Positions 1-7,562 of a stretch of DNA of 64,000 nucleotides are shown one piece after another. Every line of letters begins with the position of its first letter. The stretch's first letter is position 1. Source of the DNA: Paenibacillus sp. E222. Its GTDB lineage: Bacteria > Bacillota > Bacilli > Paenibacillales > Paenibacillaceae. A program made the translations under genes and the position numbers. Below the pieces are notes generated by a model. That model had not been told where the DNA came from. It did no database searches and was given only the letters and a program-made list of their open reading frames with translations. The DNA is taken from positions 6,448,001 through 6,512,000 of the forward strand of contig NZ_CP058552.1 in assembly GCF_013401555.1 (NCBI RefSeq). Direction: 5' to 3'.

Positions 1-545
1 GCTTGAGAAGCCTTATTTGGATGGTCTGTCATGAACGAGTAGAGGTCACTGATCATATGACTGTACAATTGGTCAACCTGATCATCGGTCTGAGCCATTT
101 TGTAGGCCAGATCGGTATTTTCTTTCAGGAAGGATTCAATGGACTCTTCAATCATGGCTTTCACGATTTCCGCCATTCTTGGTATATCCACAAGCGGTTT
201 AATGAGCTGCTGTCCATCCATGCGAAGGGTCACTTTGGCCACATCCAGCGCAAGGTCACCCATACGCTCCAGGTCACTTGAGATTTTGAAAGCAACGATA
301 ATGCGTCGCAGATCCTTCGCTACCGGCTGTTGTGTAATGATGAGCTTGGAACCCAATTCCATAATCTTGTCTTCCAAGGCATTCAGATTCGCATCATTCT
401 TGATGATGACCTGAGCTTTCTCGGCATCCATCGTCTGTAAACTTTCAATAGCACCATCCAACGCTGTGCCTACATGCTCACCCATTTGCCGAAGCAGTGT
501 GCGCAGTTCCTCAAGCTCCTGATCAAATTCTTTTCTGCGAATCAT
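1..545 (-). CDS. phoU: phosphate signalling regulator PhoU (partial, C-terminus beyond window edge)
   Basis: PhoU is a helical-bundle metal-binding protein that links the Pst phosphate transporter to PhoR and restrains Pho signalling. About 181 residues are visible. They include the family pattern 'ERMGDLALDVAK', with a second PhoU repeat beginning before the sequence runs off the left edge. The ATG at 545 is favoured because the AGGAGG lies 11 bases upstream; an in-frame ATG at 554 leaves only 2 bases. It follows pstB after about 60 bases without a visible terminator, so the two are probably co-transcribed from the Pho-type promoter upstream of pstB. Identity is firm; the C-terminus is not in the window. 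Confidence 0.93.
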   Translation of the reverse strand, partial: MIRRKEFDQELEELRTLLRQMGEHVGTALDGAIESLQTMDAEKAQVIIKNDANLNALEDKIMELGSKLIITQQPVAKDLRRIIVAFKISSDLERMGDLALDVAKVTLRMDGQQLIKPLVDIPRMAEIVKAMIEESIESFLKENTDLAYKMAQTDDQVDQLYSHMISDLYSFMTDHPNKASQ

Positions 546-608
546 AGATTCCATGTCCTCCTTATCCATCATCTCCGGACACGCCGGGATCGTTCGAACT
601 CAGCTTGC

Positions 609-1364
609 TTATCCGAACCGTCCGGATATATAATCCTCGGTTCTGGAATCCTGCGGTGTGGAGAACAATGTTTCTGTATCCGCCGCCTCCACCACTTCCC
701 CGTTCAGGAAAAATACCGTACGACCCGATACACGTGCAGCTTGGTGCATGTTATGGGTCACCATTACAATCGTGTATTTGTGGTGCAATTCCTTGACCAG
801 TTCCTCAATTTTGAGCGTTGAGATCGGATCAAGTGCAGACGTTGCTTCATCCATCAGCAGTACGTCAGGCTGCACGGCCAAGGCACGTGCAATACAAAGA
901 CGCTGCTGTTGTCCGCCAGAGAGACTGAGTGCCGATTTTTTGAGCACATCCTTTACTTCATCCCACAGTGCAGCATGAACAAGACTCTGCTCAACCAAAC
1001 GATCCAGTTCGGCTTTTTGCGTTACCCCGTGAAGTCGAGGTCCATAGGCCACGTTATCGTAGATGGATTTTGGAAAAGGGTTAGGCTGCTGAAACACCAT
1101 TCCGACCCGCTTACGCAGCGTTTCCACTTCGATCTCATTGCTATAAATGTCTGAACCGTCCAACATAACTTGTCCTTCCACACGTACGCCTGGAATCATA
1201 TCATTCATCCGATTCAATGTACGTAGCAAGGTCGATTTACCACAGCCCGACGGACCGATAAATGCGGTAACTGTCTTCTCCGGCAGGTCCATCGATATAT
1301 TTTTAAGCGCGTGATGCGTATCATAGTATAAATTAAGTCCTTCAATGTGAATGAGGTCCTTCAT
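609..1364 (-). CDS. pstB: phosphate ABC transporter ATP-binding protein PstB
   Basis: This is the ATPase subunit that powers high-affinity phosphate uptake by PstSCAB. The 251 residues match the usual family length. Visible motifs are Walker A 'GPSGCGKST', the PstB-typical '[18 protein letters not shown]' Q-loop region, signature 'LSGGQQQR' and Walker B '[13 protein letters not shown]'. The ATG has a GAAGGAG ribosome binding site about 12 bases upstream. The permease genes pstC and pstA and the binding protein pstS, which normally precede pstB, are not here; a CBS-domain transducer gene lies upstream instead. A four-hexamer PhoP-box array lies about 110-145 bases before the start, so phosphate starvation control is inferred. 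Confidence 0.96.
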   Translation of the reverse strand: MKDLIHIEGLNLYYDTHHALKNISMDLPEKTVTAFIGPSGCGKSTLLRTLNRMNDMIPGVRVEGQVMLDGSDIYSNEIEVETLRKRVGMVFQQPNPFPKSIYDNVAYGPRLHGVTQKAELDRLVEQSLVHAALWDEVKDVLKKSALSLSGGQQQRLCIARALAVQPDVLLMDEATSALDPISTLKIEELVKELHHKYTIVMVTHNMHQAARVSGRTVFFLNGEVVEAADTETLFSTPQDSRTEDYISGRFG

Positions 1365-1456
1365 GGATGTTCACTTCTCCTTCGCGGCAGGGACAACCAG
1401 ATTCCCTTACGTAGACCGATGCCAATGATTGAACTTGACTCTCGGTCATCTATAAT

Positions 1457-1510
1457 ATCCTACCCTCTCATTGTAAAAACAGTATCACTTTCATGTTAAC
1501 GGAATGTAAA
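1457..1510 (-). promoter_or_regulatory. PhoP-box promoter of pstB-phoU
   Basis: Read on the minus strand there are four hexamers at exact 11-bp steps: TTTACA (1510-1505), TTAACA (1499-1494), GTGATA (1488-1483) and TTTACA (1477-1472). Then come 9 bases and a -10-like TAGGAT (1462-1457). TTNACA hexamers with 5-base spacers are the Bacillus PhoP-box pattern. Two sister promoters in this window share the 9-base gap. Confidence 0.8.
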
Positions 1511-1582
1511 AAGAGACATCTTTCACACCCATGACCCTTCTATCCGATCATTGCGTATGAATGATGCCTATCCTGCCGTCAT

Positions 1583-2776
1583 TTAGTCATCCGCCTGGAC
1601 CATATCTTCCAGTCTCTCCCGAATGTGCTCTGCCAATTCTCCGGCCGTTTTGCCTTCTACGGCAATATCCTCCGCAATATGGGACATACCCGCTACAGCC
1701 GTGTTCAGCTGTTTGAAAGCAGTCCCTCCTTCGTTTACATGAACGGAGCTGTTGTTAATCTCTGCCGCACTTGCTCTCACCAGTTCCACAGTCTGTCTGG
1801 TCAATCCTCCGATATCATCCAGCAAAGAGGACATATTTCCCGCAACCTCACGGGTCTGCTTGGCTAGTGCGCGAATCTCACCAGCGACGACCTGGAAACC
1901 TCGTCCGTACTCCCCCGCATGTGCCGCTTCGATGGAAGCATTCATAGCGAGCAGCCCGCTTTGGTCAGCCAATGAACGAATGGAACGTGCCATCCCGGAG
2001 CCCATGTCGATAGAGCTCAGCATGTCATCAGCATGCTTCTGCTGACCCTCCATATGCTGATATACACGGTTATAAGAAGCATCAACCTGACTGAGGCTGC
2101 TCGCTCCTCGTTCGGACAACTGCATAATTTGAGACGCTTCTTCCCCCGCCTTTCGAGCGGCTTGAACCAGTTTGGTGACGGAGTCGTTGATTCTTGTTAT
2201 TTCCTGTCTGCTCTGTGTAATAATATGTACACGTTCTTCCGAAGCCACATGCTGCAGCTTACGGGAAAGGGACATCACATCCCTCATCGTCAGCACACCC
2301 AGCAATCGGTCTTCTTCCGTAACGATCAAACAATCGTAGAAATATTGCTCACTGCGAGACAAAGCGATGTCAATAATCGCGGTCGCTTCTGCATGCACAT
2401 CAACAATGACAGGAGAAGAGTCCACTGCGTGTACAACCGGCTTTCGATAGAAAAGATCTGCTGCAAAGCGTCCGTTCAACATCCGGTATAACGTCTCTCG
2501 CATCAACAAACCTAATGGCTGCATATGGTCATCACATAATACAATACACGGGTAGTCCTGATCCTGATTGAGCAGGCTTGCCGCTTCCCCACAGGTAGTA
2601 TGCACGTCAACTACAGGTATTTGACGGCAATAGTTCCGTAAAGAGATTACATTCTCTTTGGTGACCCCAATCTCATCTTCATCTTTTTGTTCTCCCATGG
2701 GAGTTACAACTTGTTCCTGTTGCGTATTTATCATTTCTTCGGGCTGGTCGGGCTTCACTTCGAGCAACATGGGCAT
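1583..2776 (-). CDS. soluble CBS-domain methyl-accepting chemotaxis-like transducer
   Basis: This 397-residue protein has no membrane segment. A pair of CBS domains (about residues 35-150) is followed by a coiled-coil MCP signalling domain with a recognisable hairpin tip 'GLLAMNASIEAAHAGEYGRG' and 'VVAGEIRALAKQ'. The architecture suggests a cytoplasmic receptor that senses a nucleotide or similar ligand through CBS domains and signals to CheA/CheW or another partner; the ligand is unknown. The ATG at 2776 is chosen because AAAGGAG lies 11 bases upstream. An in-frame GTG at 2842 would leave almost no leader after the inferred promoter. It lies between phoP and pstB and has its own PhoP-type promoter, so it is probably a phosphate-starvation gene. 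Confidence 0.85.
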   Translation of the reverse strand: MPMLLEVKPDQPEEMINTQQEQVVTPMGEQKDEDEIGVTKENVISLRNYCRQIPVVDVHTTCGEAASLLNQDQDYPCIVLCDDHMQPLGLLMRETLYRMLNGRFAADLFYRKPVVHAVDSSPVIVDVHAEATAIIDIALSRSEQYFYDCLIVTEEDRLLGVLTMRDVMSLSRKLQHVASEERVHIITQSRQEITRINDSVTKLVQAARKAGEEASQIMQLSERGASSLSQVDASYNRVYQHMEGQQKHADDMLSSIDMGSGMARSIRSLADQSGLLAMNASIEAAHAGEYGRGFQVVAGEIRALAKQTREVAGNMSSLLDDIGGLTRQTVELVRASAAEINNSSVHVNEGGTAFKQLNTAVAGMSHIAEDIAVEGKTAGELAEHIRERLEDMVQADD

Positions 2777-2854
2777 AAATGCGCAATCTCCTTTACGTAT
2801 GAGCTCCGTCCTGAGGTGGAATATGTAGGTACAAAGTATCACTCAGACAGCTTC

Positions 2855-2908
2855 ATCCTACTCCCTATACGTAAAGGAAAATATTTGTTTGTGTTAACGG
2901 AATGTAAA
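2855..2908 (-). promoter_or_regulatory. PhoP-box promoter of the CBS-MCP transducer
   Basis: On the minus strand hexamers TTTACA (2908-2903), TTAACA (2897-2892), a weak AAATAT (2886-2881) and TTTACG (2875-2870) are spaced by 11 bp. After 9 bases comes TAGGAT (2860-2855), the same -10 as in front of pstB. The start of transcription would fall near 2848, about 70 bases before the chosen ATG. Confidence 0.78.
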
Positions 2909-2910
2909 AT

Positions 2911-2951
2911 AAAACTCCCCGATCATTGTTAACTTGAATGATGGGGAGTTT
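2911..2951 (-). terminator. intrinsic terminator of phoP, overlapping its last codons
   Basis: An inverted repeat pairs AACTCCCC with GGGGAGTT, extended by ATCATT/AATGAT around the stop codon, and a T-rich stretch follows on the minus strand. The upstream arm is made of the last phoP codons, so coding sequence and terminator share bases. Confidence 0.75.
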
Positions 2952-3657
2952 TTCTTTTTACAACCAATTTATAACCTACACCGCGAATCGAATCAATATG
3001 AACTGATTCCGGATCAAGCTCCAACTTTTTCCGCAAGGAACTGACATGAACGTCCACCGTGCGCTGTCCTCCGATATAATCGAAGCCCCAGACCGCATTC
3101 ATCAGATCATCCCGGGTAAGCACAACACCCGGCTTCTTGGCCAGATAAAGCAGTACTTCAAATTCCTTGGGACGAAGACTGATGGATTGTCCACCCAGTG
3201 TCACTTCATATTTCAAAGGATATATCTCAAGCTCTCCCAGAATAATACGGGAACCGTCCTTATCCTCTGGTTGCGGCAAATCTTCACCATTTGAATAACG
3301 TCTTAACACCGCATCTACGCGGGCAAGCAATTCGGATACACCAAATGGCTTGGTAATATAATCATCGGCACCTGATTTTAAGCCTTGCACAACTTCGGCT
3401 TCACCGTTTTTGGCTGTGAGAATGATGACCGGTGTACTAACACCCTGAATTCGTAACTTGTTCAGAATATCCAGACCATTCATTCCAGGAAGCATCAGAT
3501 CCAGCAGAATCAGATCAAACTCCTGGGACAACGCCCGATCATAACCTGAAGATCCGTGATCCTCAGCAATAACATCATAGCCCTCTTGTGTCAGGTTGTA
3601 CGTAAGCAATCTTGATAATGTTGGTTCATCTTCAATAACGAGCAAACGCTGCGCCAT
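2929..3657 (-). CDS. phoP: response regulator PhoP (OmpR family)
   Basis: This DNA-binding response regulator would control the phosphate-starvation regulon. The receiver domain (about residues 4-118) shows acidic residues 'IEDE', phospho-acceptor Asp53 in 'LILLDLMLPG', Thr81 and Lys103 in 'ITKPF'. A winged-helix effector domain (about 140-235) ends with the OmpR-type 'RTVDVHVSSLRKKL' and 'IRGVGYKL'. The length of 242 is typical. Its kinase gene phoR lies upstream with a 115-base gap that contains a PhoP-type promoter, so phoP may be both read through from phoR and autoregulated. The assignment to PhoP rests on neighbours pstB/phoU, the PhoP boxes and conserved linkage to mdh. Confidence 0.92.
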   Translation of the reverse strand: MAQRLLVIEDEPTLSRLLTYNLTQEGYDVIAEDHGSSGYDRALSQEFDLILLDLMLPGMNGLDILNKLRIQGVSTPVIILTAKNGEAEVVQGLKSGADDYITKPFGVSELLARVDAVLRRYSNGEDLPQPEDKDGSRIILGELEIYPLKYEVTLGGQSISLRPKEFEVLLYLAKKPGVVLTRDDLMNAVWGFDYIGGQRTVDVHVSSLRKKLELDPESVHIDSIRGVGYKLVVKRKTPHHSS

Positions 3658-3705
3658 GGTACCCCTTCTCTCCTATAGGTTGTCTGTTGCCACAACACTT
3701 TCTTT

Positions 3706-3737
3706 ATCATAGCACCTAATTGTTAACTCTGTGTAAA
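3706..3737 (-). promoter_or_regulatory. PhoP-box promoter between phoR and phoP
   Basis: On the minus strand TTTACA (3737-3732) and TTAACA (3726-3721) are 11 bp apart. After 9 bases comes -10-like TATGAT (3711-3706). The layout equals that of the pstB and transducer promoters, but only two good hexamers are present. It lies 50-80 bases before the phoP start. Confidence 0.75.
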
Positions 3738-3772
3738 ACAGCATATTCCTTTTACATTTCACTTCCATCGCA

Positions 3773-5602
3773 CTAGATTTCTTCATCCTGAATTAATGGA
3801 AGGATAACACGAAACGTCGTTCCCATGCCAAGTTCACTCTCTACAGACAGTTTGCCATGATGTAATTCAACCAGATGTTTCACAATTGAAAGCCCAAGTC
3901 CAGTGCCTCCCGAATTACGGGATCTGCCCTTGTCCACCCGATAGAAGCGTTCAAAAATCCGTGGCAAATCTTTCTTCGGAATACCAATTCCTGTGTCGGA
4001 TACCGCAAATACAACTTCTTCTTCGTCCTCATCATGTTCAACCGATACTTGTAATTTTACCCGTCCGCCCTCTGGCGTATAGTTAATGCCGTTGGATAAC
4101 AGATTAATAAAGATCTGCTTCATTTTATCCTCATCAGCTTCAATATACAATTCTTCAGGAACGTTCATCTCCAGCCGAATTTCTTTCTTCTCCGCCACCT
4201 TGGACAAGGTGCCCAGGACCATCTCGAAGAACGAATGCACATGCACTGGTGAACATTGCAGGGGAGCCCGTTTAGACTCAATTTTGGACAACTCCAGAAT
4301 ATCTCCGATCAGTCGGTTCAGTCTGTCGCCTTCATCATATATAATCTGCAAGAATGAACGCTCCGTTTCTTTGTCCTGTACCCCGCCGCTGAGAAGCGTT
4401 TCGGCAAAACCTTTGACCGCAGCCACCGGTGTCTTGAGTTCATGAGATACGTTCGCTACGAACTCACTGCGCATCGATTCCAGCCTGCGGATCGCCGTTA
4501 CATCCTGCAAAAGGAAGAGCATTCCCCGGTAAGCACCATCATCTTCGGACATCGGTACTCCATCAATGCGAATCAATTTTTCCACCGGATTGAACACACT
4601 CACTTCTTCATGCATCGGTTCTCGCAAAGCAACGCTCTCTTCAATCGTGCGCGTCAGCTCATAATGCCGCTTCAATTCAGTGTATGGCTTGCCAGTAACC
4701 CGCTCTGCCTGAATGCCAAGCATACGCTCTGCTTCCCGATTGACCAGCGCAATAGATTGACCTGCATCAATCATAATAATACCGCCTGTCATGTTGGCAA
4801 GCACACTTTGCAGCAGCGCTTCATTATCCCTGATCGTCTTCAATTGCATCTGAAGGCTGTCTGCCATTCCGTTAATGGCAAGTCCCAGTTGACCGATCTC
4901 ATCATTACGAGTTACATCCACTCTCGCATCATAATCCAGCTTGGTGATCCGGTGAGCCACCTTCGTAATATGCTCAATAGGTGATGTCAGTCCCCGCGCA
5001 ACCCGATAACTAACCAGAGCCACAATCAGGAACAGTAGGCCCAAGGTGAAAAACATCAGAATCCAGCCCTGCTGAAGACCCTGATCTACAGCTTCAAGAC
5101 TCATGGATAGTCGAATGTAACCATCAAATTTTCCACTGGGCAACTCAATCATGTCACTTTGATCCGAATTCACAGGCAGCGCCACATACAGCATGTCCTG
5201 CCCCAATGTTGCACTATAACGTATCGACTGACCATAGTTTTGCCCAACCGCTTCTTTAATCTCCTGACGGTTCAAGTGGTTGTCCATTGAATTGGGATCG
5301 CTCTCCGAGTCGCCAATGACCGTTCCGTCTTTATTGATAAAGGTTACCCGTGAATCTGTCAGTCGATCCAGCTCAACAGCGCGATCTGAATAATATTTCT
5401 GTGTCTCTGCATTGGTTGGATCGGATGCATCATGGAACGGGAACGTTGCTTTCAGCAAGTTGATCTCACGCACCATCGTTTGCTCCAGTGCGTTAATGTG
5501 AGTAGTCTTAAAAACTCTGCCCATCGTATAACCCGCCACAATGACGGAAATACCGATCAGCACCATCATGATGATGGCAAGGCGAATTCGGAACGGTCTC
5601 AT
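3773..5602 (-). CDS. phoR: phosphate sensor histidine kinase PhoR
   Basis: This 609-residue membrane kinase is the partner of PhoP. In order there are TM1 (about 8-28), an extracytoplasmic sensing domain (about 30-178), TM2 (about 180-202), HAMP (203-255), a PAS domain (about 262-365), HisKA with phospho-acceptor His387 in 'SEFVANVSHELKTP', and an ATPase domain with 'NLLSNGINYTP', 'DTGIGIP' and 'GGTGLGLSIVKHL'. This is the Bacillus-type PhoR architecture. A ribosome binding site AAGGAAGAG precedes the ATG, and the upstream cupin gene ends 36 bases away, so they may be one transcript. phoR lies upstream of phoP, the reverse of the B. subtilis phoP-phoR order. Confidence 0.92.
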   Translation of the reverse strand: MRPFRIRLAIIMMVLIGISVIVAGYTMGRVFKTTHINALEQTMVREINLLKATFPFHDASDPTNAETQKYYSDRAVELDRLTDSRVTFINKDGTVIGDSESDPNSMDNHLNRQEIKEAVGQNYGQSIRYSATLGQDMLYVALPVNSDQSDMIELPSGKFDGYIRLSMSLEAVDQGLQQGWILMFFTLGLLFLIVALVSYRVARGLTSPIEHITKVAHRITKLDYDARVDVTRNDEIGQLGLAINGMADSLQMQLKTIRDNEALLQSVLANMTGGIIMIDAGQSIALVNREAERMLGIQAERVTGKPYTELKRHYELTRTIEESVALREPMHEEVSVFNPVEKLIRIDGVPMSEDDGAYRGMLFLLQDVTAIRRLESMRSEFVANVSHELKTPVAAVKGFAETLLSGGVQDKETERSFLQIIYDEGDRLNRLIGDILELSKIESKRAPLQCSPVHVHSFFEMVLGTLSKVAEKKEIRLEMNVPEELYIEADEDKMKQIFINLLSNGINYTPEGGRVKLQVSVEHDEDEEEVVFAVSDTGIGIPKKDLPRIFERFYRVDKGRSRNSGGTGLGLSIVKHLVELHHGKLSVESELGMGTTFRVILPLIQDEEI

Positions 5603-5637
5603 CTATCTCTTCCTTTTATATAAAATTAATAATTTAA

Positions 5638-5982
5638 CTACATGTCCATTTCTATTCGATCACCACGAGTGGTGGGCTGTGAAATGACAAGAAACTCTAC
5701 GTCTGCTTCGCTCCGATTCTGCATCTGATGTGGAATCTCAGGCCCAATCTCTATTCCTTCATGGGGTTTGAGCATGAACTCTTCCCCGTTAAGTTCCATA
5801 CACGCCTCCCCGCTGAGGATGAAAAAAAACTGACGACTTATTGAATGGTAATGCCGAGTTTCAGATGTTCCTGCAGGCATACGTTCATGAATAACGCTCA
5901 GTTCTTCATTTTGAACGAGATGCCAGCCATCGCACTGTCCACCCCATATATAGTGTGCCGCATTTTGTTTGCTAATCTTCAT
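5638..5982 (-). CDS. small cupin-domain protein
   Basis: The 114-residue protein is a single cupin barrel. The first conserved box has metal-ligand candidates in 'SETRHYHSISRQFFFILSGE' and the second is 'HEGIEIGPEIPHQMQN'. Such proteins may be small isomerases, dioxygenases or binding proteins; the substrate cannot be read from the sequence. GGAGG lies a few bases before the ATG. It ends 36 bases upstream of phoR in the same direction, so it may be the first gene of that transcript, but no functional tie to phosphate is evident. Confidence 0.8.
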   Translation of the reverse strand: MKISKQNAAHYIWGGQCDGWHLVQNEELSVIHERMPAGTSETRHYHSISRQFFFILSGEACMELNGEEFMLKPHEGIEIGPEIPHQMQNRSEADVEFLVISQPTTRGDRIEMDM

Positions 5983-6186
5983 GTGACCGCCTCCGAAGCT
6001 TACTTGTTCGGTCTATATCATATCACAGATAGCATGTAGATCCTGCCATTTTTGATTAGCAGCACGTCGCGGAAGTGCTATAACTATCTCCAGGGAAGCC
6101 TATTGATAAAGTATCATGGTTGTATCAACGCCAATCCCGACTTTTGTAAAACCGGATCAAAATCATATTTATTCCGCGATATGCTC

Positions 6187-6228
6187 ACAAAAAAAGACGT
6201 ACCGACCAGTCATGCTGGAATCGATACG
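6187..6228 (-). terminator. intrinsic terminator of the SDR gene
   Basis: On the minus strand CGTATCGA pairs with TCGGTACG (one G-U) and an inner CCAG pairs with CTGG, followed by TCTTTTTTT. It lies about 30 bases after the SDR stop codon. Confidence 0.75.
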
Positions 6229-6256
6229 CCTTCATTTGCAACACATCATCAATGGA

Positions 6257-7126
6257 TTATCCGTTTACCACTTCGCCGCCATTAACGTGCATCACCTGAC
6301 CGCTCACGTAGGAAGAATCATCCGAAGCGAGATATACGTAAGCTGGAGCCAGTTCATCCGGTTGCCCTGGACGTTTCATTGGCTGAGTAGCACCAAATTC
6401 GCTCACCTTTTTCTCATCAAATGTGGATGGAATGAGCGGGGTCCAAATTGGCCCTGGAGCGACGGCATTCACACGAATTCCCTTCTCCACAACGTTCATC
6501 GACAAGGAGCGTGTAAATGAAGTGATGGCTCCTTTCGTCGATGAATAATCAATTAACGTCGGATTTCCGCGATACGCGGTAATAGAGGTTGTATTAATGA
6601 TTGTGCTGCCTTTCTTGAGATGTGGCAGAGCAGCCTGTGTAATATAAAACATGCCAAAAATATTTGTGCGGAACGTACGCTCCAACTGTTCTGGAGTAAT
6701 ATCCTCCAGCTGCTGCTGGGGATGCTGTTCCGCTGCATTATTCACGACAATATCCAGCTTACCCAGTTGATCCACCGTCTGTTGCACAGATTTCTTGGCA
6801 AAGGCATCATCCCCAATATCACCGGGAATCAATATGCATTTGCGTCCTTCCTGTTCGACCTGACGCTTGGTCTCTTCGGCATCCTCATGCTCACTCAGGT
6901 ATACAATCGCTACATCCGCACCTTCCTTCGCGTATGTAACGGCAACAGCACGTCCAATTCCGCTGTCTCCACCCGTGATCAATGCAACCTTATTCAACAA
7001 CTTGCCGGCTGCTTTATATTCAGGTTTCTCAAACTCTGGTTTGGGGTGCATCTCCGATTCAATACCCGGACGCTGATCCTGATGTTGGGCAGGCATCGTC
7101 TTTTTGTTCTGTGTGTCAGTTGACAT
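6257..7126 (-). CDS. short-chain dehydrogenase/reductase, general-stress type (YdaD/YhdF-like)
   Basis: This NAD(P)-dependent oxidoreductase of 289 residues has a Rossmann cofactor loop 'ALITGGDSGIGRAVAV' (about 48-63), 'NNAAEQ', and catalytic Ser, Tyr and Lys in 'INTTSITAYRG' and 'YSSTKGAI'. The roughly 45-residue hydrophilic N-terminal extension rich in Gln, Pro and Lys is typical of the glucose/ribitol dehydrogenase-like stress proteins of Bacillus (GSP39 group). The true substrate is unknown. It is flanked by a terminator downstream and a gene-free stretch upstream, so it is probably monocistronic. No convincing sigma-B promoter was found. Confidence 0.88.
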   Translation of the reverse strand: MSTDTQNKKTMPAQHQDQRPGIESEMHPKPEFEKPEYKAAGKLLNKVALITGGDSGIGRAVAVTYAKEGADVAIVYLSEHEDAEETKRQVEQEGRKCILIPGDIGDDAFAKKSVQQTVDQLGKLDIVVNNAAEQHPQQQLEDITPEQLERTFRTNIFGMFYITQAALPHLKKGSTIINTTSITAYRGNPTLIDYSSTKGAITSFTRSLSMNVVEKGIRVNAVAPGPIWTPLIPSTFDEKKVSEFGATQPMKRPGQPDELAPAYVYLASDDSSYVSGQVMHVNGGEVVNG

Positions 7127-7562
7127 CTGGCATTTCTCCTCTCAAAATGGAATGTCTAAATCAAGTCTCATTCTGTAGGATGGCATGAACAATACAAATT
7201 ATTCCCTTTTTCAACCGTCATGCTCCAAAGTCCCCGTCTGTGGCCTCGATACTTACTTACCACTCCCTTTTAGCGGTCAAACAGAAAAATTTTCAATACT
7301 AAAATGGTTATTCTTAATCATTTCTCGCAGACATGTTGTCAATTTAGATATATCCGCATCGAATTCGACCTATTTTGTCAAACATTCGAAATTTTTTTCG
7401 AAATTGAACTGTTTCACCGCCCAAATTGTATTCCTATGCTGTATGGGCTGATGTACAATGTACAGTATACATATATGTTTTAAACTACATTAATCTATTT
7501 CAATGATGCGGTCATACTGCCAAACTAAACAACTATTCTAATCTAATATGGAGACCAAACCC
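7127..7562. other. gene-free AT-rich divergent region between SDR and diguanylate cyclase genes
   Basis: About 430 bases without a credible gene. The left part should hold the SDR promoter on the minus strand. The right part should hold the diguanylate cyclase promoter. A tandem pair of TGTACA palindromes one base apart (7452-7464), followed by a TATACATATAT stretch, is the only conspicuous motif. Confidence 0.5.
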
